Below, piece after piece: positions 1 to 10,130 of a DNA stretch of 64,000 bases. Made by a program: the position numbers and the translations under genes. The notes under the pieces are model-generated. The model did not search any database, was not told the origin of the DNA, and worked only from the letters and a program-made list of their open reading frames with translations. Origin of the DNA: Aquatica leii (taxonomy: Eukaryota; Arthropoda; Insecta; Coleoptera; Lampyridae); NCBI GenBank assembly GCA_035610365.1, contig CM069434.1, forward strand, positions 96,522,806 through 96,586,805, written 5' to 3'. Positions within the stretch are counted from its first letter, which is position 1. The number at the start of each line of letters is the position of its first letter.

Positions 1-810
1 ATGCTGTTAATGGCGCACCGTAGTTTTATTAAAATTTACTATTATTGTTTTTTGTCTTGGAACCTCGTATTCCCTATTGCTGCGAGGTCTTGGTGTGTCT
101 TATGTGTGTGGAACCCACACTCGCATTTATATTTATTATTTTAACCATTGACCACACAATCAGGACTGCCACAGCGGTGTGTTGATTGAGAGTATAGTCA
201 CCGGATTGTAGATGGAAGAGTAGCTTTCACGAAGCCTTTTTCGTCAGAATTAACAGCTATCTTGTTAATTGCTTTTCTCACTTATAATGGGATGGGTTCT
301 AAGTAAATTTATTCCAACGCCCATATAAGTGCATTCAAAACTAAACAACAAACTCAAAACACCTCCACCCTATACCATTTCTTCAAATTTGTCTATTCCT
401 ACATCTCCCGATATTTTTCCTTTGATAAGTCACGCTATCTCTTCTTCACTTATCAATTCATTACTCAACCCAAACACAATTCTTTTTTTCCCACCATCAA
501 CTAACAATGCTATTCTCTCTTATCTTATCTCACTTCTCTCGACCACTTTTATCGATTCCATAGATAATTTATTTCTGAGAAATCGAAACCTAGTTCTTAG
601 ACTTAACACTGCCAATACTTCTTATCTAATAGAAAACTATTTAACACATTTATATTTACTGATGGATGGGACTAACAAATCTCAAAGACCGATTCTTTCT
701 CTTAACAGTAAACCAAACTCATTTTTTGGCATTCATGGTTAAAGACAAACTTTTCACAGAGCTCATTGTTATTGTGACGTTAGTGTCGCCTAAATTTATT
801 TTGAAAATAT
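1..810. other. No supported gene
   Basis: The open frame at 329-742 (+) is rich in Ser, Leu, Asn and Pro, has no recognisable motif and looks like chance coding in low-complexity DNA. I see no RNA gene, splice pattern or terminal repeat here. A faint resemblance of 220-290 to the start of a LINE RNase H domain is too weak to call. Confidence 0.4.
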
Positions 811-812
811 TT

Positions 813-813
<1 letters not shown>

Positions 814-850
<37 letters not shown>
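814..850. repeat. (AAT)n microsatellite, probable LINE 3' tail
   Basis: About twelve uninterrupted AAT triplets. Read on the minus strand they directly follow the LINE at 850-5150 and come just after an AATAAA-like hexamer. Simple-repeat 3' tails are usual for several non-LTR retrotransposon clades, so I take this as the element's tail and not an independent microsatellite. Confidence 0.7.
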
Positions 851-851
<1 letters not shown>

Positions 852-952
852 GTTTATTGTTATATATACCAAAGGTACAAAACATTGTCAAAGTGTGCAT
901 ACAATTATAAATGTCTTATGGAACTATTACGTACAATAACAAAGAAAGAAAA

Positions 953-3640
953 CTAATAAACAAATTCGGTTAGTGAATAGAAACATTTATCAATTAAATA
1001 GTTCTTTAGCTCAAATTTAAATGAACTTAAATTATTAATACTTTTAATATTTGTGGGTAATGCATTGAAAATTTTGATGGCACTGTAAAAGGGTCCATCA
1101 GAAAAGATTTTTAATCGATGAGAGGGTGTGGATAAGTTACTATTGTTGCGTGTGTGCATGATGCTATAAAAGTCTTTGTTTAGGGGAAACAGGTTTAAGT
1201 TTTTCCTTACAAAAATCACGATTTCGTATATGTATAGTGATACGACTGTCATTATTTTCATCTCAATAAAGACTGATTTACAATGTGTTCTGGAAGGTAG
1301 CTTTTATACACCTTAATATCCGTTTCTGTAGTACAAAGAGTTTATGGACCAGTTTATTGTTTCCCCAGAGGATAATACCATATCTTAACCTGCTGTGAAC
1401 ATGCGCAAAATACAACTGCTTAAGTATATCTAACTTGACTGTGTCTCTTGTTTTATAAAACGCATAATACATACTACTTATTTTTGAATACAGATGAGTA
1501 ACATGTACTTCCCACTTAATTGCACTGTACACAAATATGCCTAAAAAGTTATGCTAATTTGAAACAAGCAATGGCTTGCCCTTTAAATTTACATAAAGAC
1601 TCTGATTGGTATGAGTTTTTGTAGAAAATACTATTAGTTTTGTTTTTTTATCATTCAGGATTAATTGATTCCTATCACACCAAGTAGCCATTGATGATAA
1701 ACACTGCGTTGCTAGATCTGCTAGGCACTGAGAATTACTGGAGCTGATTATCACTGATGTATCATCCGCAAACTGATATAATGAGCTGCATTTTATATGG
1801 TCTATAAGATCGTTTACATATATTAAAAACAATATGGAACCTAAAATGGATCCTTGTGGGACTCCTTTTGATGTTTCTTTATATCTGGATGAAATTGAAA
1901 GAATGCAATCATTTTCCTGATAACTAAGGTTCACGTATTGACGACGTTGTGTAAGATACGTTGAAAACCATTTTAAAGGAGTACCTCTAATGCCCATGGC
2001 ATTCATTTTGTGTAAGAGTATTGAATGATCAATTGTGTCGAATGCCTTGCTCAGATCAAAGTATATGGAGGCAACTTGTTTTTTCTTATCCATATCATCC
2101 AAAATAGTAGAAACAGATTTGAAAACTGCATCGTATGTTGATTTATTTTTTAGAAACCCATACTGACTTTTTGACAATAGATTGTTTTTGTTCAGGTACA
2201 GTATTAACCGACTATATATAATCTTTTCTATAATTTTACTAAAAACTGATAGTATTGAAATCGGTCGATAGTTGTTGATATCCATCGAGCTACCTTTCTT
2301 TAGAATAGGTATGACTTTTGCAATTTTAAGGGAGTCCGGAAATATACCATCTGAACATGATTTATTTATAATGTCAACTAAAGGAGGCGCTATCCAACAA
2401 ACAACTTCTTTGAGAATATTTCTTGGTATGTTATCAAACCCATAAGATTTTTTATGAGCAACTATTTGAATAACTGAGGTGACTTCTTTTACGTCAGTGG
2501 GATATAGAAACATGGATCGATGATGGTTGTCGATAGTGTACGTAGATAAGTTATTGACAAGTGGTTTTTCTTCCGATGTAAAAAAATCATTAAACATTGT
2601 TGCTACCATAACCGGATTTGTTACAGTGTTACCAGTCTCGTCCCTTAGACATGGTTGTAGATTTTTGGGTGCTGTTTGGATGCTGTTGTTTATTAAATTC
2701 CACACGGACTTCATTTTATTGTTGCTGCTTGCGATGTAATTTTCGTTGTAGCTTTTTTTAGCATTTTTAAGTAGCAATTTGTATTCCTGTTTTTTGATTT
2801 TGTATTGCAAATTGATGATCTGATTGTTCGATTCTTTACTCAGTAAGTAAAGATCATGTACTGATCGAGCTGCTAGTTTTATCTGTGGATCAATCCATTT
2901 AGGAGTTCTTTTAGAATCTGTAGACTTTACTCGTATTTTTGGAAAGGAGCATTCAAAATAATAACTCATAATACCCAAAAAAATATCATAATTGGTGTTG
3001 ACATTTGTAGTGTTATAAACTTCGTTCCAAGATTCTTTACTTAAACTGTAGTAAAATTGAGATTTATTATTTTTGCTAAATATTCTCGATGTACTATATA
3101 TTATGTTGGAAACTATTTTTTTATCAATTGTAATACTTTGGGCTGTGTGATCAGAAAGAGTTGTAGGGATAACATCACTAGCAACCACTTTTTCGTTTAG
3201 ATTTGAAAATATGTAATCCAGCTGTGATCACGAATTTCCTTGCATTCTAGTTGGTTCCATAATATGAGATCTTAATCTAAAAGACGAGAATAGGTCCACT
3301 AGTTGTGAATAGCCTACTGAATTTATTGTTTCGTTTATATTAAAGTCACCACAAACCACTAACTTGTCACTATGCTTACAAATAATGTTTAGAATTTCGA
3401 ATAGTTTCTCGGTAAACTCGTGTAAATTTCCTGTTGGTGATCTATAAATACATAAGACTGTTACATGCAATTTTCCCAGTATACACCTGGCACAACAATA
3501 TTCAAAGTCTTGTTCGACACTTACTACGTCACACGCGACCGACTTCGTAATAATAGTGTCCGTTGAGTAGATTGAGACACCGCCAATTCTTCACACTTTG
3601 ATCGAACACTTCGTATATTTAAATGCATGACTTTGAAGGA
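953..3640 (-). pseudogene. LINE ORF2: endonuclease plus reverse transcriptase
   Basis: The endonuclease begins near 3630 with MHLNIRSVRSK and resumes with GGVSIYSTD, then CIYRSPTGN, VVCGDFNIN and LSDHTAQ. The stretch between the first two motifs is far too short, so roughly 40-50 residues around the catalytic Glu appear deleted. The reverse transcriptase lies at about 2950-1600: NYRPISILS, DLSKAFDTIDH, KGVPQGSILGS and the catalytic FADDTS. The C-terminal tail (1532-953) has LRYGIILWGN and the family-typical YEIVIFVRKNL block. Stops at 3228-3230 and 1554-1556 are in frame with flanking sequence, and a frameshift lies near 1265-1285. The protein would nick DNA and prime reverse transcription, but this copy cannot. 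Confidence 0.88.
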
Positions 3641-3781
3641 ATATTTTATTGCATTAAAATTTAAGTCGTATGACTGCTCTTTAGCACCTTCGTATTTATT
3701 ACCTAATTTACAATTTTGCGCTAAGCTATTTTTTAAAATTTCTCTAGGTGGATAAAAAACTGTTGAGTTATTTCTTGATTG

Positions 3782-5106
3782 CTATTTTTCATAATTTGTT
3801 TTTTCCATTTCTCGATTTAGGTAGCGGTTATAATAAGGACAGTTTCTGTCATACGCATGATGATTGTAGTCGATTTTTATCCTGGTTTTTTCTACTGCGT
3901 TCCAACAATTTATACATTTCATATTAGTATCATCCTTACAATCAGAAGTGTTATGGTTACTTGTACATTTTGCGCAGGTTAATGGTTTAGTACATTTATC
4001 ACTGAAATGATTAAAACCACAACATTTATAACAACATATGATATCGAAACGTTCGAATATATTACATTGTCTCCATCCAATAAATAATCTTTCTCTTCTC
4101 AGTATGTTATGTAGTTCTTCAGCTTTAATTTCAAATATTATGTTTATACAATTTCTTTTTTTATGATTTATAAATTTTTTTATTATTTTAATGTTTTCAA
4201 AATATGTTATGGGTAAATCGTTTTGTTCAATTATATCTTTTATAATTTCTTTATCGTCCTTATGTAAGTATTCAGGTTCCGCGTTAACTAGTATAATTTT
4301 TGGAGTTTTTATTTTGACATCTATAACATTATATTTGTCTCCTAATTCATTTTTCAATTCACTTGTAATTTTATTTTTGGAATTTTTATCGTTGCAAGTG
4401 ATTAATATCCTCCTTTTTTAATATTTTTTACATTTTCTATTCCAACTGCTAGTTTAACAGGATCCACTTTATTTTTTACTTCAATTGTTGTATCTACACA
4501 TTTTTGTTCATTAATTGGAGTAACTATAATTTTTTCCGTATTCTTTCTTGTTACAGCCTTTGCATAATTCATACTTAGAGTATTTGTAATTTTAGTAGCT
4601 GTGCTGCATTGTGTTTGACTTTCATTATTTAATTTCATTACCTTATATATGTCATCAAACTTAGAATTGATTTCATTTTTAAATTCAATGAAATAATTTA
4701 ATATTTCGAATTTATCTTCAGATACGATATCAACAGAACCTTCTTGTTGGACATGTTGTTTGATTTGTGATTTCAAGTTATTTATTTCTAATTTTAAATC
4801 TTTAATTACTTGATGTAGCATTTTATTTTCCTGCTTTAATTGAATAATTTGACTTTCTACGTTACTTTCAATTATTTTATTATCTAAATCATCTTCTGTA
4901 TGTCGATCGCATATTAACTCGGTTTCATTTAAAATAGTAATTTGTTTATCATTACTCACCAAAATTTTCGCACAGCTTTTATGATACACAGATTCACACT
5001 TTATGCACTTAATGAAAGCATTCTTAACTTTATTTTTACACTTCTTGCACCAATATTCTTTAATTACCGCAAGAGCACTTTCAGACGATGCTTCATCGTC
5101 TGCCAT
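3782..5106 (-). pseudogene. LINE ORF1: PHD-like finger, coiled coil, zinc knuckles
   Basis: Starts MADDEASSESA. Residues about 18-70 form a Cys/His-rich PHD-like finger (WCKKCKN, CIKCESVYHKSC, ICDRH). Residues about 80-160 are charged and heptad-like, a likely coiled coil. The frame is lost near 4405-4425. The next open frame (4357-3782) holds a pre-zinc-knuckle region and then CCHC knuckles (CCYKCCGFNHFSDKC, CAKCTSNHNTSDC). This is the usual architecture of an RNA-binding ORF1 protein that coats LINE RNA. PHD fingers are known in ORF1 of some CR1-type elements. ORF2 follows on the same strand. No host role is implied. Confidence 0.82.
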
Positions 5107-5173
5107 GACGTTTTGAACACGATACTCTTACAGATTCTTTGATTATCCACTAAAACTCTTAAATTTTTTTAAT

Positions 5174-5690
5174 TTGCGTTCATCGAAAGCTCCAGGCTCT
5201 GACAATATCTCCATCCATGACTTAAAAAAAGTGATCGTGTTATCTTGTTTAACTGGAAACGCATCACAATCTCTTCTATTCTTTAGCGTAACCTTAGTAA
5301 ATTCATAACCTATAACTTTGCCAAAATTTTACAACATATGGTCAACAAGGGTGTATTTGGTCCGATCGTGTTCTAATAAACCATTTGTCGCCAACACCAT
5401 GACGTTTAAAAACACGTCTCTATGCTATATTCGTCTCAGATATGCGTTCAAAACAGTCTCTTACGAAAGCATACTGAAAACCTTCCGCAGATCTGAAATT
5501 CATCCAAAAAGTATATATTTCTACCACTAAAAATCAGTGCGGATATTGGGCATGTTAATTTCTATTATAAACTCTAAAGTTGAAGGTCTTCCATTGAGAC
5601 ACCTAAGCATTTCTGTTTTAGCTTATGCTGACAATCTTCGTATTATTGCAAAGGACGAGTTCAATGCTCAAATCTGTCCTAACATTTGTT
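5174..5690 (+). pseudogene. Remnant of a LINE reverse transcriptase
   Basis: Scattered RT motifs occur in consistent order on the plus strand: SSKAPGSDNIS (the usual KAPGPDGI motif) near 5180, RYAFKTVSYESILKTFRR near 5440 (KAFDTVSYDSI type) and LAYADNLRIIAKDEF near 5620, a decayed YADD catalytic box. Frame changes and stops occur between them. The fragment lacks endonuclease and 3' end. It adjoins the 5' end of the minus-strand LINE and belongs to a different family, judging from the motif wording. Confidence 0.6.
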
Positions 5691-5983
5691 TTTTAATATA
5701 CGTAGTCCTTCAATAAATGCTGTATTACTGAGACTGTCCCTCGTAAGAACAAACTTTGACTTTCTAACTTTTCTGTTACTGTTTTCTTTCTCCTTCACAA
5801 TGTTTTCCTTACCTCGGTTTTTTCTTTAGATGTAATGGGTCTTATGTATCTTTGCCAAATACTTTCAAATCATGGTTCAGTAATCACAAGAGAGCTCTTG
5901 TTAAACCTTTTCAAAAACCCATTCTTTTACACCCAGCATCCTTGCATTAGCATGGACATCCCAGAAAAAACTGCCTTTCTTGC
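5691..5983. other. No supported gene
   Basis: Short, AT-rich interval between a LINE remnant and an inverted repeat. The open frame that crosses into the repeat (5835-6095) shows no known domain. Confidence 0.4.
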
Positions 5984-6291
5984 AACTCACACAGTCGGAG
6001 ATAGGGGAGGTTCAAGGGAATTATGCTTAAAGGCGCCAGATCAAATCCAAATTAACACTTCTGTCTCGATCACGACAGACGGTCCAAACTTGTAACTAAA
6101 TTTAAGGTTCGTAATCCTTGTTACTCTAATGTTCGAGTAGCCAAAATTTGTTAATAGGTAACGACAATTACAAGAGAAAGAAAAAACTAAAAGAGAGATT
6201 AACAAGTATAACAACTTTAATTAATTTAAAAGATCTGGCGCCCTTAAATATTATTTATTTGAACCTCTCCTATCTCCGACTGTGTGAGTTA
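5984..6291. repeat. Inverted repeat (foldback/MITE-like)
   Basis: Arms of about 60 bp at roughly 5984-6045 and 6230-6291 are reverse complements with few mismatches: CTCACACAGTCGGAGATAGG on the left pairs with CCTATCTCCGACTGTGTGAG on the right, and both contain a GGCGCC-AGATC block. The 185-bp centre has no coding signal. This is the form of a small non-autonomous foldback transposon. No convincing target-site duplication was found, so the element's outer ends are uncertain. Confidence 0.72.
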
Positions 6292-6299
6292 ACCGTTCG

Positions 6300-7555
6300 T
6301 AAGACCCATAAGCTTGTAGCAACAACTACAAGATAACATAATAATTGAATAATAAGTCTGAGGCTAAACGCCATCTCGTAGGAACGGAGCTACGTACGAG
6401 TTAATCCACATGTAAAAAACTTCATAGTTTCCTACATGTATAATAATTGAAGTGAGTAAAACATGAGCAACTATGATTAAATGTCATCCACCAGATACAA
6501 AAAAAACATTTTAAACTTTTCTAATTACAATATTTAAAAAATAAAATTTTTAGAATGAAAGCCGGATAACCAAAAACCGATGTTTTCAAGTACCTACTAA
6601 TAATAGCAATGATTTAAATCGGTTAATAAAACAAAAAACGTAATCTTATATTTATACAATAATTATAAACTTTTCAATTTCTAAGAAAGATTATTTTTAC
6701 CCTCCATTAGTCCCAAATCAAAATAAGCAACACAAAGAAGCTTCTTATGTCAACAAAGAATAAATTTCTTTTATATATCTCAGAATTTTTTTGTTTTTTT
6801 TAATACTTTTTATATTTTTGTACGAATAAATAAAAAACAATTTAATACCGAAATAGTCGAACGACATTCGTAATTTTACAGAATTGCAAAACACAAATAA
6901 CTTTGTAATATTGCGAATGAATGATCAAAGTGAAGAAAATCTATAAAGTTGTTTTTATCTTTTTTTAAATTGGCAAATTCAAAAAAAAACTATTTTTTAG
7001 ACAACTTGAAAGATATGAAACCAATTTTATTCTTTTAAGTTTAAAATAAGCATATAATTTGCAATCAAGTATGATTATAATACAAATATTCGCGTTTCTA
7101 TGTTTTTATTTTTGTTGTTGTTCAAATGTAACTATTGTAACAGTAAAAAATATTTATTAGTCAGGTGTAATCAAGATGAGACTTTACTAAACCTAATTAT
7201 ATTATTTTTTAATTCTTAAGCACTATAGTTTTAAAAATATTTAGAATCTTAAAACACGAGATAAGAAAAATAAAACTTGTAAAATGGATAAATCGCCTAA
7301 AAATGAATTTAAAAAAAATATTTAGTTTCAGGTAGTTGCTTAAACGATTTCAAAATAGTGTTTAAATAGTGAATTCAAAAAATTAATGTTTAAGTACAAA
7401 GTATCTGTTTTGATCAGTTTATCCTATATAATAATAATTACAACTACCACAAGCTAATTTATGAACTACACGAATTTTGACGTTTTAGGTAGACGCTAAG
7501 CCTAGATCTACCTACTCATGACGCGTATTACTAGAAATGATTTAAAAAAAATGTT
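6300..7555. other. AT-rich stretch, nothing recognised
   Basis: Mostly A/T-rich sequence with short oligo-A and oligo-T runs. No open frame of useful length, no RNA gene and no clear repeat structure seen. Confidence 0.5.
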
Positions 7556-9409
7556 CTAAACGACTAGACTCAGCCGCCCATTAAGATAAAGCACAAGATT
7601 TGGCTTCCTATCCAATTTTTAAAGGCTGTCATTGCCTTAAGGTGTTTTTGAAGTTGTTCGTAATTGATGAGGGTTTGACGATGTTTTCTTGTTGTTGTCC
7701 AGAAACGTTTCCATCGGTTTCTGATACTTAAAGTACTGGTCGGAGGTCGTCGTCTAGTCAATGTTAAATTGAGTTCTTAAGGGTCTGTAATTGACGGAGA
7801 TTAATTCTATTTAATTTTTTTAATTTTTTGGTTGTGTCTCTTTACTGGGTTTGCTAAAAGCTGAAAGCTTGCAGCGGTACAATTGTGGTAGCCTCAAAGG
7901 CAAAGAGAGTCGTCTCACATGCTCAAAGTAAATTAAAGACCATTGTTTTTGGGTAACCAAATTAGTTAAATACTTTCTCTTCTAATAGAAGAATTGGTTG
8001 CTGGTTAAAAAGATCTAACATGACCAAAATCCATAGTTCTTTGTTTAGTGTAGAAACATATGAGCCCATAAAATCTGTAGATATTATTTCGCTTAATAGT
8101 GTCGGTTGTCTTGCTCGCACAGTGGCTTAATCTTGTATTGGGCCTCTTTTACGTCTGTTTTTATGATCGACCAGAAAGTTAGATTGTTCAACTGGTTGTG
8201 CCTAGGTGTGTGGTCGTTGGATCGTCATAGTATGCAAACGTTACAGCTTCTTGAGCTTCTAGAGGAACCACCATGACCATTAGATCTTCACTTTACAGAA
8301 AACACTTTCTTCCTCCAAAAACTGTCAATGTAGCTTTAGATCGTCTTCCGCAATGGGTCGTGCTCTAACCCTTTCCCAAGAGCGCATCGCACAAGAAAAC
8401 TTTGCCATCGTTTTTTTTTTAAAATCAGCTAGATTTATTGATCGCCAAAATGATCGCTAAACATTCTTGTGCGTTCATGTGGTACCGTTGCTCTTGTGGT
8501 TAAAGTTTGGCACACTCGTAACAAATAATTTGACGATTGTTCAAACATTCCTAGAAAAGGAATGCTGCAATACCAACCCAGTTTGCGTCAGTTTGAAGAA
8601 CGAAGGATTTAACGGCTAAATTTTAGTTTGCCCATGATGGCTTCTTTTGTTCGGCAAAACGCGTCTTCGGCAACTGGCGTCCAAGCAAATTCAGATATGG
8701 TGGACAGCAATTCGTAAGTGACACTCTATTTTTTCAACCAGTTACACAACCCTAGAAAACGTTGTAGTTGTTTCCTGACAGTGAGCTTTTTGCGGCTGTG
8801 AAAACTTGTACGTGTTTGGGGAGTAGATTCAACGGTCACGATGTATCCTAGATAGGCGACGGTGTCAACGCCAACCTTGCAGTATTAGGGCGACAGTCCT
8901 AAGTGGTGCTGTTTCCAACGCAAGACGTAAGTGTTAAATGTGATTTTTCCAAAAATCAGAATAGATTACACTATTGTTTAGGTACACTAAGACGAAGTGA
9001 CGTAGGAATCCTAGAAACACGTTTGGGTCTTGGGTTTTTGAAAACTAGACGAAGCGTATTTCAATCCAAATGGCATTACATGAAACTAGTATGCCGCTTT
9101 ATCAGGTGTAGTAAATGCCCTAAGCGAATTAGAGGCTGTATCTATTAGTACTTGCCAGTAACCACTTTTTGAGTTCAAAGTTAAGAAAATTTTATCCGAG
9201 TTTTTGTTGCACGTTTGTTTGCTTAAGCGGCGGTGGTCGACGCAGAATTGGCCCAACATTGCGTTTTTTCAGTCTAATTACGTGTTTTGTAGTAGTAGCG
9301 CTGGTAAGAAACCTTGCTAAGTAAAAAGTATTTGCGAAAGTTTTTAGTATTTGATCGAATTGTTTATATTTTACCGAGCAACCGTGCGTAATGTTAGCTG
9401 CCACCAAGT

Positions 9410-9419
9410 GTTTTGGTAA
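9410..9419. repeat. Target-site duplication, left copy
   Basis: GTTTTGGTAA. An identical decamer occurs at 13449-13458, directly after the LINE's A-rich tail. The flanking sequence outside the two copies belongs to the Gypsy fossil on both sides. Confidence 0.8.
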
Positions 9420-10130
9420 ATGTCAAGAAATCGCTCTATAATAAAACGGAAGCAGAGGCGCTTAAAGCGGTCAAGAGAGAGTAATCTCCTCCTAATCACG
9501 GAGGATATAACCAAAGCCCGATCCATAGACGGAATTCTAGCGAAAGAAATGACCAAAGCCGACACCAATGTAACAGCGACAAGCAGAAACAAAATAGTCT
9601 TACACATTAAGGACATCGACGAAGTGGCCACATTAAAAGAAGTGGATGCAACCATACGCCAAAGAACCAACAAGCCAGACACGAGCTCGCTCAGAATAAA
9701 CAAGCTTAAACCGAGTGCTAATGGAAAACAAATAGTAACGGTTGTGACAGATCAGACAACAGGTAGATTCCTATTAGGGCTAAAAACAATAAGAATTTGC
9801 ATAACTCCCTGCAGGATCGCCGAAAGAAAAGCAGATAATAAATGCTCAAGATGCTGGAAAACCGGTCATACAGTCAATAACTGTTGGGAAACCAACAGAA
9901 GGCACTGCTGTTACAACTGTAGTAACGAGGGCAACAGCAAAAGGGAGTGTAAAGACAGCAAAAGATGCCCCCTATGCAAAGTGCAAGACCATACACTGTG
10001 GACGTCGGCCTGCCCTAGATTCAGCAGAAAAGGCAAGAATGCCGATAAGACCAAACCGGGACAATCCGCTGCAGAAGGAACAGACCTGATTACTTCATAT
10101 ATCATTGACAATAAGTTACGTATTATCTAA
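9420..10130 (+). pseudogene. R1-like LINE ORF1, gag-like with zinc knuckles
   Basis: Open for 236 codons. The N-terminal half is basic and helical. Residues about 55-120 resemble the RNA-binding fold of insect LINE ORF1 proteins. Residues about 140-195 hold three CCHC-type knuckles (CSRCWKTGHTVNNC, CCYNCSNEGNSKREC, CPLCKVQDHTLWTSAC). The third has altered spacing and the second lacks the usual His. The start codon falls at the insertion junction, so the natural N-terminus is missing. ORF2 begins close to its end, the usual spacing in this group. Confidence 0.8.

Larger units (their letters stand above)
850..5150 (-). mobile_element. CR1/Jockey-group LINE, near full length, inactive
   Basis: Non-LTR retrotransposon read right to left: short 5' leader (5107-about 5150), ORF1 (5106-3782), ORF2 with apurinic-type endonuclease and reverse transcriptase (about 3640-953) and an (ATT)n tail at 814-850. 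The order and the two-ORF layout fit the CR1/Jockey group. Lesions are few for its length: a frameshift in ORF1 near 4410, an internal deletion in the endonuclease, in-frame stops at 3228-3230 and 1554-1556, and a frameshift near 1265-1285. It is therefore a fairly young dead copy. The exact clade needs an RT phylogeny. Confidence 0.88.

Noticed and set aside
220-290. Start of a LINE RNase H domain
   Set aside because: A single weak phrase without the catalytic residues or neighbouring domains.
329-742. 137-codon open frame (+)
   Set aside because: Ser/Leu/Asn-rich low-complexity reading with no motif and no flanking gene signals.
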